A DNA stretch of 64,000 nt, taken from Salegentibacter holothuriorum. GTDB lineage: Bacteria; Bacteroidota; Bacteroidia; Flavobacteriales; Flavobacteriaceae. The notes below the pieces were generated by a model that saw nothing but the letters and a program-made list of their open reading frames with translations, did no database searches and was not told the DNA's origin. Within the stretch, counting starts at the first letter, position 1. Each line of letters starts with the position of its first letter. Made by a program: the position numbers and the translations under genes. The stretch spans positions 682,001 to 746,000 of the forward strand of contig NZ_FUYY01000001.1 of NCBI RefSeq assembly GCF_900168045.1, read 5' to 3'. Of this stretch, positions 45,386 to 54,917 are shown piece by piece.

Positions 45386-46414
45386 ATGCGCTTCTCTTTT
45401 AAACCAATTATTCTAACTTTTTTAGTCGGTATATTTTTCAGTTGTAAAAACCAGGAAAATGAGAAAGCTAAGACGTCCAAAGCTAATCTTCAGGCAACTG
45501 AAAAATCTTACCACCAAAAGTATATGGAAGAAATTGCGGAAATTAAAGAACGTGATTCTGTCTCAACTTCCGGAATGCTTAAAATTGAAGGCGGTGAATA
45601 TATAATGGGTGGAAATTCAGCACAGGCCAGGCCAGATGAATTTCCGCAGCATAAAGAGACAATAGCAACAATTTTGGCAGACGAAACTGAGGTAACCAAT
45701 GCTCAGTTTAGAGAGTTTGTAAACAGTACGGGATATATCACCACCGCCGAACGTAGTTTTGAAGTAGAAGGTGAAACTTTTCCTCCAGGAGCCCTCATTT
45801 TTAATTCAACTAACCCACAAGTCTGGTGGAAATTTAAAGAAGGTGCCAATTGGGAGCATCCACAAGGGCCAGAAAGTTCTATTAAAGGTAAAGAAAACCA
45901 TCCCGTGGTACATGTTTCCTGGTATGATGCTATGGCCTATGCAAAATGGGCCGGGAAACGTTTACCAACCGAAGCCGAATTTGAATACCTGGCGCGTGGC
46001 GGAAAAGAAAATGAAATTTACCATTGGGGAAATGACTTTGAAAAAGCTACCGAATTTGTTAATTTTCATCAGGGAAATTTTCCTGTTGATAATGAATTAA
46101 AAGATGATTTCGCAAAAACAGCGCCGGTAAAAAGTTTTCCTCCCAATGCCTTTGGCCTTTATGAAATGGCCGGAAACACGTGGGAATGGGTTTTGGATAC
46201 CTATTATCCTAATGCCTACTCAAAACTGAAGCAACGTACCGATGGTTATTTTAAAGAATATTATAATGCCGAACAGCAAAAGGTAATTCGTGGCGGTTCT
46301 TTCTTATGCAGTGAATCTTATTGCACTGGTTACCGAAATTCCGCCAGAATGAGCTCTACTCCCGAAAGTGGTTTAGAACATGTAGGTTTTAGATGTGTAA
46401 AAGATATAGAGTAA
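45386..46414 (+). CDS. Formylglycine-generating-enzyme-like lipoprotein
   Basis: I set the start at the ATG at 45386 because it opens a lipoprotein signal (ILTFLVGIFFSC, Cys18); the 50 codons upstream look non-coding. The 342-residue protein has the FGE-sulfatase fold from GGEYIMGGNSAQARPDEFPQ through NTWEWVLDTYYPNAY to the end. The last block RGGSFLCSESYCTGYRNSAR matches the active site of oxygen-dependent FGE, where two Cys five residues apart bind copper. LEHVGFRC closes the domain. This is more than the generic SUMF1-like fold, so formylglycine formation on exported sulfatases is plausible. No sulfatase is in the window. Confidence 0.85.
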   Translation: MRFSFKPIILTFLVGIFFSCKNQENEKAKTSKANLQATEKSYHQKYMEEIAEIKERDSVSTSGMLKIEGGEYIMGGNSAQARPDEFPQHKETIATILADETEVTNAQFREFVNSTGYITTAERSFEVEGETFPPGALIFNSTNPQVWWKFKEGANWEHPQGPESSIKGKENHPVVHVSWYDAMAYAKWAGKRLPTEAEFEYLARGGKENEIYHWGNDFEKATEFVNFHQGNFPVDNELKDDFAKTAPVKSFPPNAFGLYEMAGNTWEWVLDTYYPNAYSKLKQRTDGYFKEYYNAEQQKVIRGGSFLCSESYCTGYRNSARMSSTPESGLEHVGFRCVKDIE

Positions 46415-46453
46415 CCAAGAGCATTTAAACGCAAATTATATCGCATAAATAGT

Positions 46454-46909
46454 TTATTCACAACCTAATTTACTGCGTGTATCAACCAGGTAAATAATCT
46501 TCCATTCGCCTTTAAATTTTATTAATTGAAAGGTGTTTACACCACAATGACTTAACTCGTCATTGACAAAAAATGAATAAGGAGTACTTACGTTTGCGAT
46601 CACTCCATTAATATTAATTCTAAATCCATGTAGCTTCTCTTCAAATTTAGTTGTTATCGGGATTGAGGCAATAGCCGTCAAAAAAGCAGTATACTCTTTT
46701 GTAGCCAGCATGGTATTCCCTTTGGCATCTATAGTCACAGAATGCATTTTAATTTCAGGATGCGCAAATTCTCTTAATGCTGTAGAATCCTGATCGTGGA
46801 AAGCATAGAAAAATTCTTCAATCAAATTTTGAACATCTTCTTTTTCTGAATATTGACTCCAGCCTAACTGCGAGAGAAACAAAAAACTAATTAGGAAAAA
46901 CTTATTCAT
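46454..46909 (-). CDS. Secreted NTF2/SnoaL-like protein
   Basis: The 151-residue protein has a signal peptide (MNKFFLISFLFLSQLGWSQ). The mature 130 residues have the cone-like NTF2 pattern: an N-terminal helix (VQNLIEEFFYAFHDQDSTAL), REFAHPEIKMHSV and late strands WKIIYLVDTRSK. This fits the DUF4440/SnoaL-like group. Catalysis is unproven, and many relatives bind small ligands. It is divergent from the chitinase gene with 63 bases between the starts. Confidence 0.78.
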   Translation of the reverse strand: MNKFFLISFLFLSQLGWSQYSEKEDVQNLIEEFFYAFHDQDSTALREFAHPEIKMHSVTIDAKGNTMLATKEYTAFLTAIASIPITTKFEEKLHGFRININGVIANVSTPYSFFVNDELSHCGVNTFQLIKFKGEWKIIYLVDTRSKLGCE

Positions 46910-46972
46910 TGGGGTATTTTTATAGAACCACTAATTTAGTATTTTAATACCTTCAAGCTAATCCCTTATACT

Positions 46973-48091
46973 ATGAAAAAAGCATCGATTATTTCCCTCC
47001 TTTTATTTTTAGGTTTTATTTTCAATATCTCAGCCTTAAAAGCACAAGAAAAGATAGTTGGATATATTGTAGCCGGCAATGTTGATGATAAGTTTCATGA
47101 AATTACTGCTAAAAAACTCACCCATATAAATTATGCTTTTGCAAATATAAAAGACGGTGAAATTGTAGCAGGCAGTCCCGAGGATAAAGAACGATTCAAA
47201 AAGATCAATAGTTTAAAGCAGGATAATCCCGATTTAAAAATTTTAATCTCCGTTGGTGGTTGGGCCTGGTCTGGTGGCTTTTCTGAAGCCGTATCTACTA
47301 AAGCTAGAAGGGTACGTTTTGCAAATAGCGGGATTTCTTTTCTTAAAAAGCACAACATAGACGGGATAGACCTAGACTGGGAGTATCCGGGACAACCGGG
47401 AGCAGGAAATCTACATTCTCCCGAAGACAAACAGAACTTCACCTCCATACTTAAGCTTTTTAGAAAAAAATTAGATTCGGTTGGTAAAATTGATACGCAA
47501 GATTACCTATTAACCATAGCAACCGCGGCAAATGAAGAATATTTAAAGCATGTAGAATTAAATAAGATTCATCCTCACCTGGACTTTATAAATATTATGA
47601 GCTATGATTACCAGGGAGGTTGGAACGATTCCACTTCACATCATACCAATTTATATGTTTCAGAAACCGATCCAGAAGACTATAAAAATAGTACTATTAC
47701 TGCAGTTAAAGAACATCTGGCAGCTGGTGCTCCTTCAGAAAAACTTGTTGTTGGGATTGCTTTTTATGGAAGAGGTTGGCACGAAACAGAAAATAAAAAT
47801 TCTGGCCTGCACCAAAAAGCTTTTGGAAAATCTTTCAGTATAAATTACCGCGAGATAAAAGACAGCTTAAAAGACGGCAAATACAATCGGTTTTGGGATG
47901 AGGCGGCCAAAGCTCCCTATTTATGGCGGGAAGATACCGGCACCTTTATCACCTATGACGATCCTGAATCTATAAAACAAAAGGTAAAGTTTATTAAGGA
48001 GTTTAATTTAGGCGGCGCCATGTTTTGGCAGTACCATGGTGATGATGGCGAATTATTAGAAACGCTTTATACTGAACTTAAAAAACAATAA
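46973..48091 (+). CDS. Glycoside hydrolase family 18 chitinase
   Basis: The 372-residue secreted protein has a signal peptide (cut after the ALKAQ segment). Its TIM-barrel has the GH18 motifs KILISVGGWAWSG and DGIDLDWEYPG (catalytic Glu in DxxDxDxE). MSYDYQG carries the Tyr/Asp region, and GGAMFWQYHGDD closes the barrel. It hydrolyses chitin or related N-acetylglucosamine polymers. It lacks a carbohydrate-binding module or secretion tag, so it is probably periplasmic or freely secreted. The stop is followed by the panB gene after 60 bases. Confidence 0.92.
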   Translation: MKKASIISLLLFLGFIFNISALKAQEKIVGYIVAGNVDDKFHEITAKKLTHINYAFANIKDGEIVAGSPEDKERFKKINSLKQDNPDLKILISVGGWAWSGGFSEAVSTKARRVRFANSGISFLKKHNIDGIDLDWEYPGQPGAGNLHSPEDKQNFTSILKLFRKKLDSVGKIDTQDYLLTIATAANEEYLKHVELNKIHPHLDFINIMSYDYQGGWNDSTSHHTNLYVSETDPEDYKNSTITAVKEHLAAGAPSEKLVVGIAFYGRGWHETENKNSGLHQKAFGKSFSINYREIKDSLKDGKYNRFWDEAAKAPYLWREDTGTFITYDDPESIKQKVKFIKEFNLGGAMFWQYHGDDGELLETLYTELKKQ

Positions 48092-48151
48092 AACCAGCTT
48101 CTTGCCTTAAAACCGCGTGTTTTTGTATTTTTACCTTCCAAAATTTAAAAT

Positions 48152-48970
48152 ATGTCTGTAGCTAAGAAAGAATATAAAAGAGTTACCACCAAGTCATTGG
48201 TAGATATGAAAAAGAATGGCGAAAATATCGCTATGCTTACAGCGTATGATTACTCGATGGCTAAAATTGTAGATGGCGCCGGAATAGATGTAATTCTTGT
48301 AGGAGATTCTGCTAGTAACGTAATGGCTGGACACGAAACTACGCTTCCTATTACTTTAGATCAAATGATTTATCATGCAACCAGCGTGGTAAGAGCTATA
48401 AATCGTGCGCTTGTTGTAGTAGACCTTCCCTTCGGAAGTTACCAAAGTGATCCCAAAGAAGCTTTGAGATCTGCCATTAGAATTATGAAAGAAAGTGGCG
48501 GGCATGCCGTAAAACTTGAAGGCGGAAAAGAGATTAAAGAATCACTGAAACGTATTCTCCACGCCGGAATTCCGGTAATGGGCCATTTAGGTTTAACCCC
48601 ACAATCTATTTATAAATTTGGAACTTACACTGTTAGGGCGAAAGAAGAAGCTGAAGCCGAAAAATTGAAATCTGACGCACTACTGCTGGAAAGACTTGGC
48701 TGTTTTGCCATAGTTTTAGAAAAAGTACCGGCAAAACTGGCAAAAGAAGTAGCCGAAAGTATAAGCATTCCAGTAATTGGAATTGGTGCAGGAAACGGTG
48801 TAGATGGCCAGGTATTGGTGGTTCATGATATGCTGGGAATGACCCACGAATTTAACCCGAGATTTTTAAGAAGGTACGCAGATTTACATACCGAAATGAC
48901 TAAAGCTTTTGAAGGCTACCGTGATGATGTAAAGAGCAAAAGTTTCCCATCTGATGATGAGCAATATTAA
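48152..48970 (+). CDS. panB: 3-methyl-2-oxobutanoate hydroxymethyltransferase
   Basis: The 272-residue protein shows PanB blocks [69 protein letters not shown] and [20 protein letters not shown]. It adds a hydroxymethyl group to 2-oxoisovalerate in pantothenate synthesis and so shares its substrate with the E1 fusion and the leucine pathway. It is the normal family length. The pseudouridine synthase gene is 61 bases downstream. Confidence 0.96.
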   Translation: MSVAKKEYKRVTTKSLVDMKKNGENIAMLTAYDYSMAKIVDGAGIDVILVGDSASNVMAGHETTLPITLDQMIYHATSVVRAINRALVVVDLPFGSYQSDPKEALRSAIRIMKESGGHAVKLEGGKEIKESLKRILHAGIPVMGHLGLTPQSIYKFGTYTVRAKEEAEAEKLKSDALLLERLGCFAIVLEKVPAKLAKEVAESISIPVIGIGAGNGVDGQVLVVHDMLGMTHEFNPRFLRRYADLHTEMTKAFEGYRDDVKSKSFPSDDEQY

Positions 48971-48983
48971 TAGCCCCTCCCAG

Positions 48984-49001
48984 CCTCCCCCAAAGGGGAG
49001 G
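48984..49001. repeat. GC-rich short hairpin between panB and rluA-type gene
   Basis: CCTCCCC pairs with GGGGAGG around a CAAA loop, in a C-rich context. No T-run follows directly, so it is more likely a dispersed repeat than a terminator. Similar C-rich palindromes are frequent in Bacteroidota. Confidence 0.5.
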
Positions 49002-49031
49002 AGTTATTCTCTCTTTCCTTAAATTTATGGC

Positions 49032-49730
49032 GTGGAAAAAATAATTTCAGATAAAAACAATCTTCAGGTACTTTTTGAAGACAATCACATTATTGTGGTA
49101 AATAAGCGTCCCGGTGATATTGTTCAGGGCGATAAAACCGGGGACAAACCGCTTAGTGAAGTGGTAAAATCTTATTTAAAAGAAAAATATAATAAGCCGG
49201 GAAATGTTTACCTGGGAGTTGTTCATCGTCTTGACAGGCCAACAAGTGGGATTGTTCTTTTTTCAAAAACCTCTAAAGCCCTCCCAAGACTAAACAAGCT
49301 TTTTCAGCAAAAAGAAGCACAAAAAACTTATTGGGCAATTGTAAAAAATAGGCCACCAAAAGAATCAGATACTTTAATTCATTTTTTAAAGCGAAATCAA
49401 AAACAGAACAAATCTTACGCACATATTAAAGAAGTTCCGGAAAGTAAAAAAGCTATTCTGGAATACCGAATGCTGAAAAAACTGGATAATTATTTCTTAC
49501 TGGAAGTAGATTTACATACCGGCAGGCATCATCAAATTAGAAGTCAGCTATCGGCCATTGGTAGTCCTATCAAGGGAGATTTAAAGTATGGATTTGACCG
49601 AAGCAATAAAGACGCCAGCATCCATCTGCACGCCAGGGAATTAAAATTTATCCATCCCGTAAAAAAAGATGAGGTTCATATTACGGCTCCACCACCAGTG
49701 GAAGTGCTTTGGAATAATTGTGTTAACTAA
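49032..49730 (+). CDS. RluA-family pseudouridine synthase
   Basis: The 232-residue protein starts with GTG; the ATG five bases earlier is in another frame and stops after five codons. The catalytic motif VHRLDRPTSGIVLF carries the nucleophile Asp. LEVDLHTGRHHQIRSQLSAIG and GSPIKGDLKYG are typical RluA/RluC/RluD blocks. There is no S4 domain, which argues for an RluA-like short form. It modifies uridines in rRNA or tRNA; which site cannot be read from sequence. Confidence 0.92.
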   Translation: MEKIISDKNNLQVLFEDNHIIVVNKRPGDIVQGDKTGDKPLSEVVKSYLKEKYNKPGNVYLGVVHRLDRPTSGIVLFSKTSKALPRLNKLFQQKEAQKTYWAIVKNRPPKESDTLIHFLKRNQKQNKSYAHIKEVPESKKAILEYRMLKKLDNYFLLEVDLHTGRHHQIRSQLSAIGSPIKGDLKYGFDRSNKDASIHLHARELKFIHPVKKDEVHITAPPPVEVLWNNCVN

Positions 49731-49815
49731 CATCGGCCTAAGATTATTATCTAAATAATTTTAAACTAAAATTAATTATTACCGCAATTTTAATCCCCTG
49801 GTTTTCACAAAACAA

Positions 49816-51360
49816 CTACCTGCTTACTAGAGCTACTTTTTCAGCAATCACTTCAGATACAGGGCGATTTTGTATTTTGCTTTCCAGCCACGAAATTATA
49901 TCAAGATAAAGAAACGCTCTACGCTCATAGGGATGGTTTTCATATTCCTTTAGCTTGGCGTGTAATTTTTTAAATTCATCTTTTATTTCAAGTGGGGATA
50001 TTTCAGGTAAATTTCTTAGGAAAATTATCATTTGTTTTTGAACTTCGTGCAGATCGTTCATTTTAATCAAAAATTTATAAGTTGATTTAACGAGTCGGTC
50101 TAAATGATAATCCAATCCGGCTTCATAGTGAGCTACAAGACTTAAAATTCGGGCGAAGCACATTAAATCTTCCCGCATTTCCAAAGATTTATTATTGATA
50201 ATTTTATTTAGGAATTCAATACATTTTTTGTTGTTTCCATCGCCAAAATAAAGACAGGCTATTTTGTAGTAAAAAACCATGATATGATGTTCATCAATAC
50301 GATCTTTATACTTTTTAATACGTTTCTGGATTTTTTCAACCAACTCATCGCCGTTGGCAAAAGCGCCTTGCATAAATCTTAGATTGAGTTTATTGGAATA
50401 CAAATAAAGAAAAGCCAATGCCTTAATGTTATCATCATCAGGAATTTTGGCATCTTTAAGCATCCCCTCAAGATTTTTAAGGGTCTTTTCAAATAAATTG
50501 CTGTGGTTTAAGTAAAATAAAGACTCCAGTAAATAATGATTCCCTTTTAAATAAGAAACAGGATGAATGGGTACCAAATGTTTATGCTCATTAAAAAGGT
50601 CTATCCATTTCATAGAATAACGATAGCAAGCCAAAAAATCTTGTGTTATAAAACTAAACCATAAATGGGCCTTGTAAAGCCATAATTTCTCCCTAAAACC
50701 TATGTTTTTGATTTTGTACTCCGGTAGGTTTTGATAAAAGTAATTCCGAATACTATCTGCTTCTTCTTGAGTTCTGGCGTATCCCATTTTAAGGAATATA
50801 GCATATAATTGTAAAGATAAATTGGAAAGCTTACTGGAAATTAAATTAAGTTCACTCAAATCTTCCGTTTGCTGAATTAGGCTCTCAGCTCTATTCTCTA
50901 TACTCCGCGTAATGTATTGGGATTCTATAATTTTCTCTAACTCCAGGATTTCATAAGCCAGGTTTTTTTCTTCATATTCCAGTGCCTGCGTTTTTATTTT
51001 ATCCAATAGCTTCAGGCTTTGTTTATAAAGTCCTTTTCTATAAAGGATATAAGCAAAATCAAACTGTTCCCTAATTTGAACCGGAATACTTTGATGTGCC
51101 GGATTCAGTCTTAAACTAATAAGAATTTGTTTATATAAATGTGCTTTTACATTTGATAACTGCTGTTTACTAATTTTAGTTTTTAATAGGATCTCTTTCT
51201 CATTATACTTCTTCAGCTTGGTCATCACCTTAAATAAATTCAGAAATTTACTATCGGTATTAACACCAATTCTTCCTACATACAACGAAAACTGACGCTT
51301 TTCTGAAGGAGAAAGCGACTTAATCAAGGAAAATAAGTTATCGGTTAAATCATTAGTCAT
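49816..51360 (-). CDS. Helical repeat protein of unknown function
   Basis: The 514-residue protein is almost entirely alpha-helical, with TPR-like pairs (for example LLDKIKTQALEYEEKNLAYE and the region around residues 280-400), and has no signal or membrane segment. Its N-terminus (LFSLIKSLSPSEKRQFSLYV) recurs, as far as I recall, in conserved flavobacterial hypotheticals next to metabolic genes. It is divergent from leuA, with 147 bases and two hairpins between the starts. A role in leucine regulation is only positional. Confidence 0.7.
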   Translation of the reverse strand: MTNDLTDNLFSLIKSLSPSEKRQFSLYVGRIGVNTDSKFLNLFKVMTKLKKYNEKEILLKTKISKQQLSNVKAHLYKQILISLRLNPAHQSIPVQIREQFDFAYILYRKGLYKQSLKLLDKIKTQALEYEEKNLAYEILELEKIIESQYITRSIENRAESLIQQTEDLSELNLISSKLSNLSLQLYAIFLKMGYARTQEEADSIRNYFYQNLPEYKIKNIGFREKLWLYKAHLWFSFITQDFLACYRYSMKWIDLFNEHKHLVPIHPVSYLKGNHYLLESLFYLNHSNLFEKTLKNLEGMLKDAKIPDDDNIKALAFLYLYSNKLNLRFMQGAFANGDELVEKIQKRIKKYKDRIDEHHIMVFYYKIACLYFGDGNNKKCIEFLNKIINNKSLEMREDLMCFARILSLVAHYEAGLDYHLDRLVKSTYKFLIKMNDLHEVQKQMIIFLRNLPEISPLEIKDEFKKLHAKLKEYENHPYERRAFLYLDIISWLESKIQNRPVSEVIAEKVALVSR

Positions 51361-51380
51361 TGTAACACAATCGTTTATAA

Positions 51381-51452
51381 AGTGCTGATTTACAGCACTA
51401 TTATGTTTTAATTTTTAATTTAATTATCGTAATGACCTTATTGGATAAGGTC
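51381..51452. promoter_or_regulatory. Two inverted repeats between divergent genes upstream of leuA
   Basis: AGTGCTG/CAGCACT (51381-51399) and GACCTTAT/ATAAGGTC (51434-51452) are both perfect. Either could be an operator or an RNA hairpin for leuA or the divergent gene. No leader peptide rich in Leu codons is seen. Confidence 0.45.
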
Positions 51453-51507
51453 TGGAGTGTATAGATAAGCAATACTTTAGTTAAAGATAAAGTAAAATAA
51501 ATCTCTT

Positions 51508-52680
51508 ATGAGCACAGAAAAGGTAGAAATTTTTGACACGACGTTACGAGACGGAGAGCAGGTTCCAGGTTGTAAATTAAATACGGCCCAAAAACTTAAA
51601 ATTGCTGCGCGCCTTGATGAGCTGGGAGTAGATGTTATTGAAGCAGGCTTTCCTGTTTCCAGTCCCGGCGATTTTCAATCTGTTAACGAAATCTCTAAAC
51701 TGGCAAAGAATGCCGCCGTTTGTGGGCTCACCCGTGCTGTAAAAAAAGATATAGAAGTTGCTGCAGAAGCTTTAAAATATGCCAAAAGACCACGTATTCA
51801 TACTGGAATTGGCACTTCAGATTCACACATTAAATTTAAATTCAATTCTACAAGGGAAGAAATTATTACACGTGGTGTGGCTGCAGTAAAACACGCCAAA
51901 AATTTTGTAGATGATGTTGAATTTTATGCTGAAGATGCCGGGAGAACAGACAACGAGTTTCTTGCACGAGTTTGTACAGAAATGATTAAAGCCGGAGCTA
52001 CGGTATTAAATATTCCTGATACAACAGGCTATTGTCTTCCTGAAGAATATGGAAGAAAAATAAAGTATTTAAAAGATAATGTAAAGGATATTGATAAAGT
52101 TATTATTTCCTGTCATTGCCATAATGATTTGGGTCTTGCTACAGCAAATGCTATTGCAGGGGTTATGAATGGTGCACGCCAAATAGAATGCACCATAAAT
52201 GGTATTGGCGAGCGCGCAGGAAATACAGCATTAGAAGAGGTAGTCATGATTTTAAGACAACACCCTACTTTAAATTTAAATACACTAATAGATCCAAAAT
52301 TCCTTTTTGATACTAGTTGTATGGTTTCACAGGAAATGGGAATGTTAGTACAGCCAAATAAAGCTATTGTGGGTGCAAATGCATTTGCACATAGCTCTGG
52401 AATTCACCAGGATGGCGTGATTAAGAATCGTGAAACTTACGAAATCATTGACCCTGCAGAAGTTGGAGTAACCGAATCGGCCATTATTCTAACAGCAAGA
52501 AGTGGTAGAGCAGCTTTAGCTTATAAAGCTAAAAAAATGGGCTATGATTTAACGAAACTTCAATTGGATGCAGTTTACTCCGAATTTTTGAATTATGCTG
52601 ATGCCAGAAGATGTGTGGAGGATGATGACATTCATAAAATTATGGAAATTTCAGAAAGAAAAATAAGAGCTACGGCCTAA
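51508..52680 (+). CDS. leuA: 2-isopropylmalate synthase (short form)
   Basis: The 390-residue DRE-TIM enzyme begins with [17 protein letters not shown] and carries [28 protein letters not shown] and [17 protein letters not shown]. At 390 residues it has the catalytic barrel and the first linker but not the usual C-terminal regulatory dimer domain, so it may not be feedback-inhibited by leucine in the common way. The short form is widespread in Bacteroidota. It is first in the leuA-leuC-leuD-leuB cluster and condenses acetyl-CoA with 2-oxoisovalerate. Confidence 0.9.
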   Translation: MSTEKVEIFDTTLRDGEQVPGCKLNTAQKLKIAARLDELGVDVIEAGFPVSSPGDFQSVNEISKLAKNAAVCGLTRAVKKDIEVAAEALKYAKRPRIHTGIGTSDSHIKFKFNSTREEIITRGVAAVKHAKNFVDDVEFYAEDAGRTDNEFLARVCTEMIKAGATVLNIPDTTGYCLPEEYGRKIKYLKDNVKDIDKVIISCHCHNDLGLATANAIAGVMNGARQIECTINGIGERAGNTALEEVVMILRQHPTLNLNTLIDPKFLFDTSCMVSQEMGMLVQPNKAIVGANAFAHSSGIHQDGVIKNRETYEIIDPAEVGVTESAIILTARSGRAALAYKAKKMGYDLTKLQLDAVYSEFLNYADARRCVEDDDIHKIMEISERKIRATA

Positions 52681-52768
52681 ATAGACCAGCTTTAAAAATA
52701 ACATTGCAGTAGTTAAACAGAAAACTGTAATGAATTCCCTTCAATGGGATTGAATTTATAATAAACAA

Positions 52769-54151
52769 ATGAAAAAAACTTTATTCGATAAAATTTGGGA
52801 CTCGCATGTAGTGGAATCTATACCTGATGGGCCAGATATTTTATATATTGATAAACACCTAATTCACGAAGTTACAAGTCCACAGGCATTTAACGAACTT
52901 AAAGAGCGTGATATTTCGGTATTTAGATCAGGTCAAATTGTAGCTACGGCAGATCACAATACACCCACTGAAAATCAACATCTACCGGTTAAAGATTTAT
53001 TGTCTAGAAAACAGCTTAAAGAATTAACCCAAAATTGCGAGGATAACAATATTACCCTATATGGTCTTGGACATCCTTATAACGGGATTGTTCACGTAAT
53101 GGCTCCAGAGCTTGGAATTACTCAACCGGGTATGACTATGGTTTGTGGAGATAGCCACACCTCTACTCATGGTGCTTTTGGTACTATAGCTTTTGGGATT
53201 GGTACAAGCCAGGTATCACAGGTTTTTGCCAGCCAGTGTCTATTGGTAGAGAAACCTAAAAAGCTTAGGGTAAATGTAGACGGAAAGCTGAAAAAAGGTG
53301 TATTGCCAAAAGATGTGATTCTTTATATTATTAGCAAACTAGGTACAAATTCCGGTACCGGGTATTTTTGCGAATATGCCGGGAATGTTTTTGAAGAAAT
53401 GTCTATGGAAGGCCGTATGACAGTTTGTAATATGAGTATTGAGATGGGTGCTCGTGGTGGTCTAATTGCTCCAGATGAAACTACTTTTGAATATGTAAAA
53501 GACAAAGAATTTGCGCCAAAAGCTGAAGATTTTGAAGCTATAAAAGCATATTGGGAAACTCTCAAAACCGATGAGGATGCAGAGTTTGATCAGGAATATA
53601 CTTTTGAGGCGGAAGATATTGAACCTATGATCACCTACGGAACAAATCCGGGAATGGGAATTAAAATTACCGGTGCAATCCCAATGGAAGGTGGAAAGAG
53701 CGATGCCAAAGCTTTGGCTTATATGGGTTTTAAACCAGGGGAATCTTTACTTGATAAAACTATTAACTGGATCTTTATTGGAAGTTGTACCAATTCAAGA
53801 ATTGAAGATTTTAGAGAAGCAGCGGCATATATAAAAGGTAAACAAAAAGCCGAAAATGTAAATGCTTTAATTGTACCCGGTTCACGGCAGGTAGCAGCAC
53901 AAATAGAAGCTGAAGGCTTACGTGAAGTTTTTGAGAACGCAGGGTTTACCCTTAGGCAACCGGGATGTTCTGCTTGTCTGGCCATGAACGATGATAAGAT
54001 CCCTGCGGGTGAATATTGTGTTTCTACCAGTAATAGAAATTTTGAAGGAAGACAGGGACAGGGTTCCAGAACAATATTAGCAAGTCCGTTAACAGCTGCT
54101 GCAACAGCAGTTTCAGGAAAATTAACCGACTTTACAAAAAACTTAAATTAA
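52769..54151 (+). CDS. leuC: 3-isopropylmalate dehydratase, large subunit
   Basis: The 460-residue aconitase-family subunit has the [4Fe-4S] cysteines in GSCTNSR and [11 protein letters not shown], plus [14 protein letters not shown] and [18 protein letters not shown]. It works with LeuD in the isomerisation of 2-isopropylmalate to 3-isopropylmalate. The stop at 54149-54151 is directly followed by the leuD ATG, so the two are translationally coupled. Confidence 0.97.
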   Translation: MKKTLFDKIWDSHVVESIPDGPDILYIDKHLIHEVTSPQAFNELKERDISVFRSGQIVATADHNTPTENQHLPVKDLLSRKQLKELTQNCEDNNITLYGLGHPYNGIVHVMAPELGITQPGMTMVCGDSHTSTHGAFGTIAFGIGTSQVSQVFASQCLLVEKPKKLRVNVDGKLKKGVLPKDVILYIISKLGTNSGTGYFCEYAGNVFEEMSMEGRMTVCNMSIEMGARGGLIAPDETTFEYVKDKEFAPKAEDFEAIKAYWETLKTDEDAEFDQEYTFEAEDIEPMITYGTNPGMGIKITGAIPMEGGKSDAKALAYMGFKPGESLLDKTINWIFIGSCTNSRIEDFREAAAYIKGKQKAENVNALIVPGSRQVAAQIEAEGLREVFENAGFTLRQPGCSACLAMNDDKIPAGEYCVSTSNRNFEGRQGQGSRTILASPLTAAATAVSGKLTDFTKNLN

Positions 54152-54766
54152 ATGGAAAAGTTTATCACATTAACCGATACAGCGGTTCCTTTAGAAATAG
54201 AAAACGTAGATACCGACCAGATAATTCCTGCAAGGTTTCTTAAAGCAACAGACAAATCTGGTTTTGGAGAAAACCTATTTCGCGACTGGCGTTTTGATAG
54301 CAACGACGAGCCAAATCCTGAATTTGCTTTAAACAAATCAGAATATAAAGGCGCTATCCTGGTTGCAGGAGATAATTTTGGTTGTGGTTCCAGCCGTGAA
54401 CATGCAGCCTGGGCAATTAAAGCATATGGGTTTAAAGTAGTTGTTTCCAGTTATTTTGCAGATATTTTTAAAGGAAATGCCCTAAATAACGGCCTACTTC
54501 CGGTGCAGGTAAGTCCGAAATTTCTAGAACTTCTTTTCATTGAAATTACTAAAGATCCTTCCGTAGAAATTAAAGTAGACCTGGAAGCACAGGAAATTAG
54601 TATTCCAAAGAAAGATATATCAGAAAGTTTTGATATAGATCCTTATAAAAAAACCTGTATGATCAATGGTTTTGACGATATAGATTTTTTAGTAAGTAAA
54701 CTAGATGCCATAAAAGAATTTGAAACGAAAAGATCACAAAAATTACAAGCGACCAAACCCTTGTAA
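54152..54766 (+). CDS. leuD: 3-isopropylmalate dehydratase, small subunit
   Basis: The 204-residue swivel-domain subunit shows [20 protein letters not shown] and [21 protein letters not shown]. It begins at the base after the leuC stop. A dispersed repeat of about 80 bases lies between it and leuB. Confidence 0.97.
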   Translation: MEKFITLTDTAVPLEIENVDTDQIIPARFLKATDKSGFGENLFRDWRFDSNDEPNPEFALNKSEYKGAILVAGDNFGCGSSREHAAWAIKAYGFKVVVSSYFADIFKGNALNNGLLPVQVSPKFLELLFIEITKDPSVEIKVDLEAQEISIPKKDISESFDIDPYKKTCMINGFDDIDFLVSKLDAIKEFETKRSQKLQATKPL

Positions 54767-54780
54767 GTTGGAATCATTTT

Positions 54781-54862
54781 CGTCAAGCTGAACTTGTTTC
54801 AGCTTCTAACGTGATAAAACAACCAAAAAGAACTTAGATCCTGAAATAAATTCAGGATGACG
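54781..54862. repeat. Dispersed two-hairpin repeat between leuD and leuB
   Basis: The left half CGTCAAGCTGAACTTGTTTC...AGCTTCTA and the right half TTAGATCCTGAAATAAATTC...AGGATGACG each fold as a hairpin, and their outer ends are complementary. Copies in the opposite orientation lie at 57525 and, decayed, 60541. It may stabilise or attenuate the operon mRNA. Confidence 0.8.
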
Positions 54863-54917
54863 CAATCAAAATCTTTTAGGAAGTATTAAAAATAACCACA
54901 CACAAAGAAGAAGAATA

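Noticed and set aside
48984-49001. Terminator after panB
   Set aside because: The hairpin is strong but has no T-run directly after it on either strand, so a dispersed C-rich repeat is the safer call.
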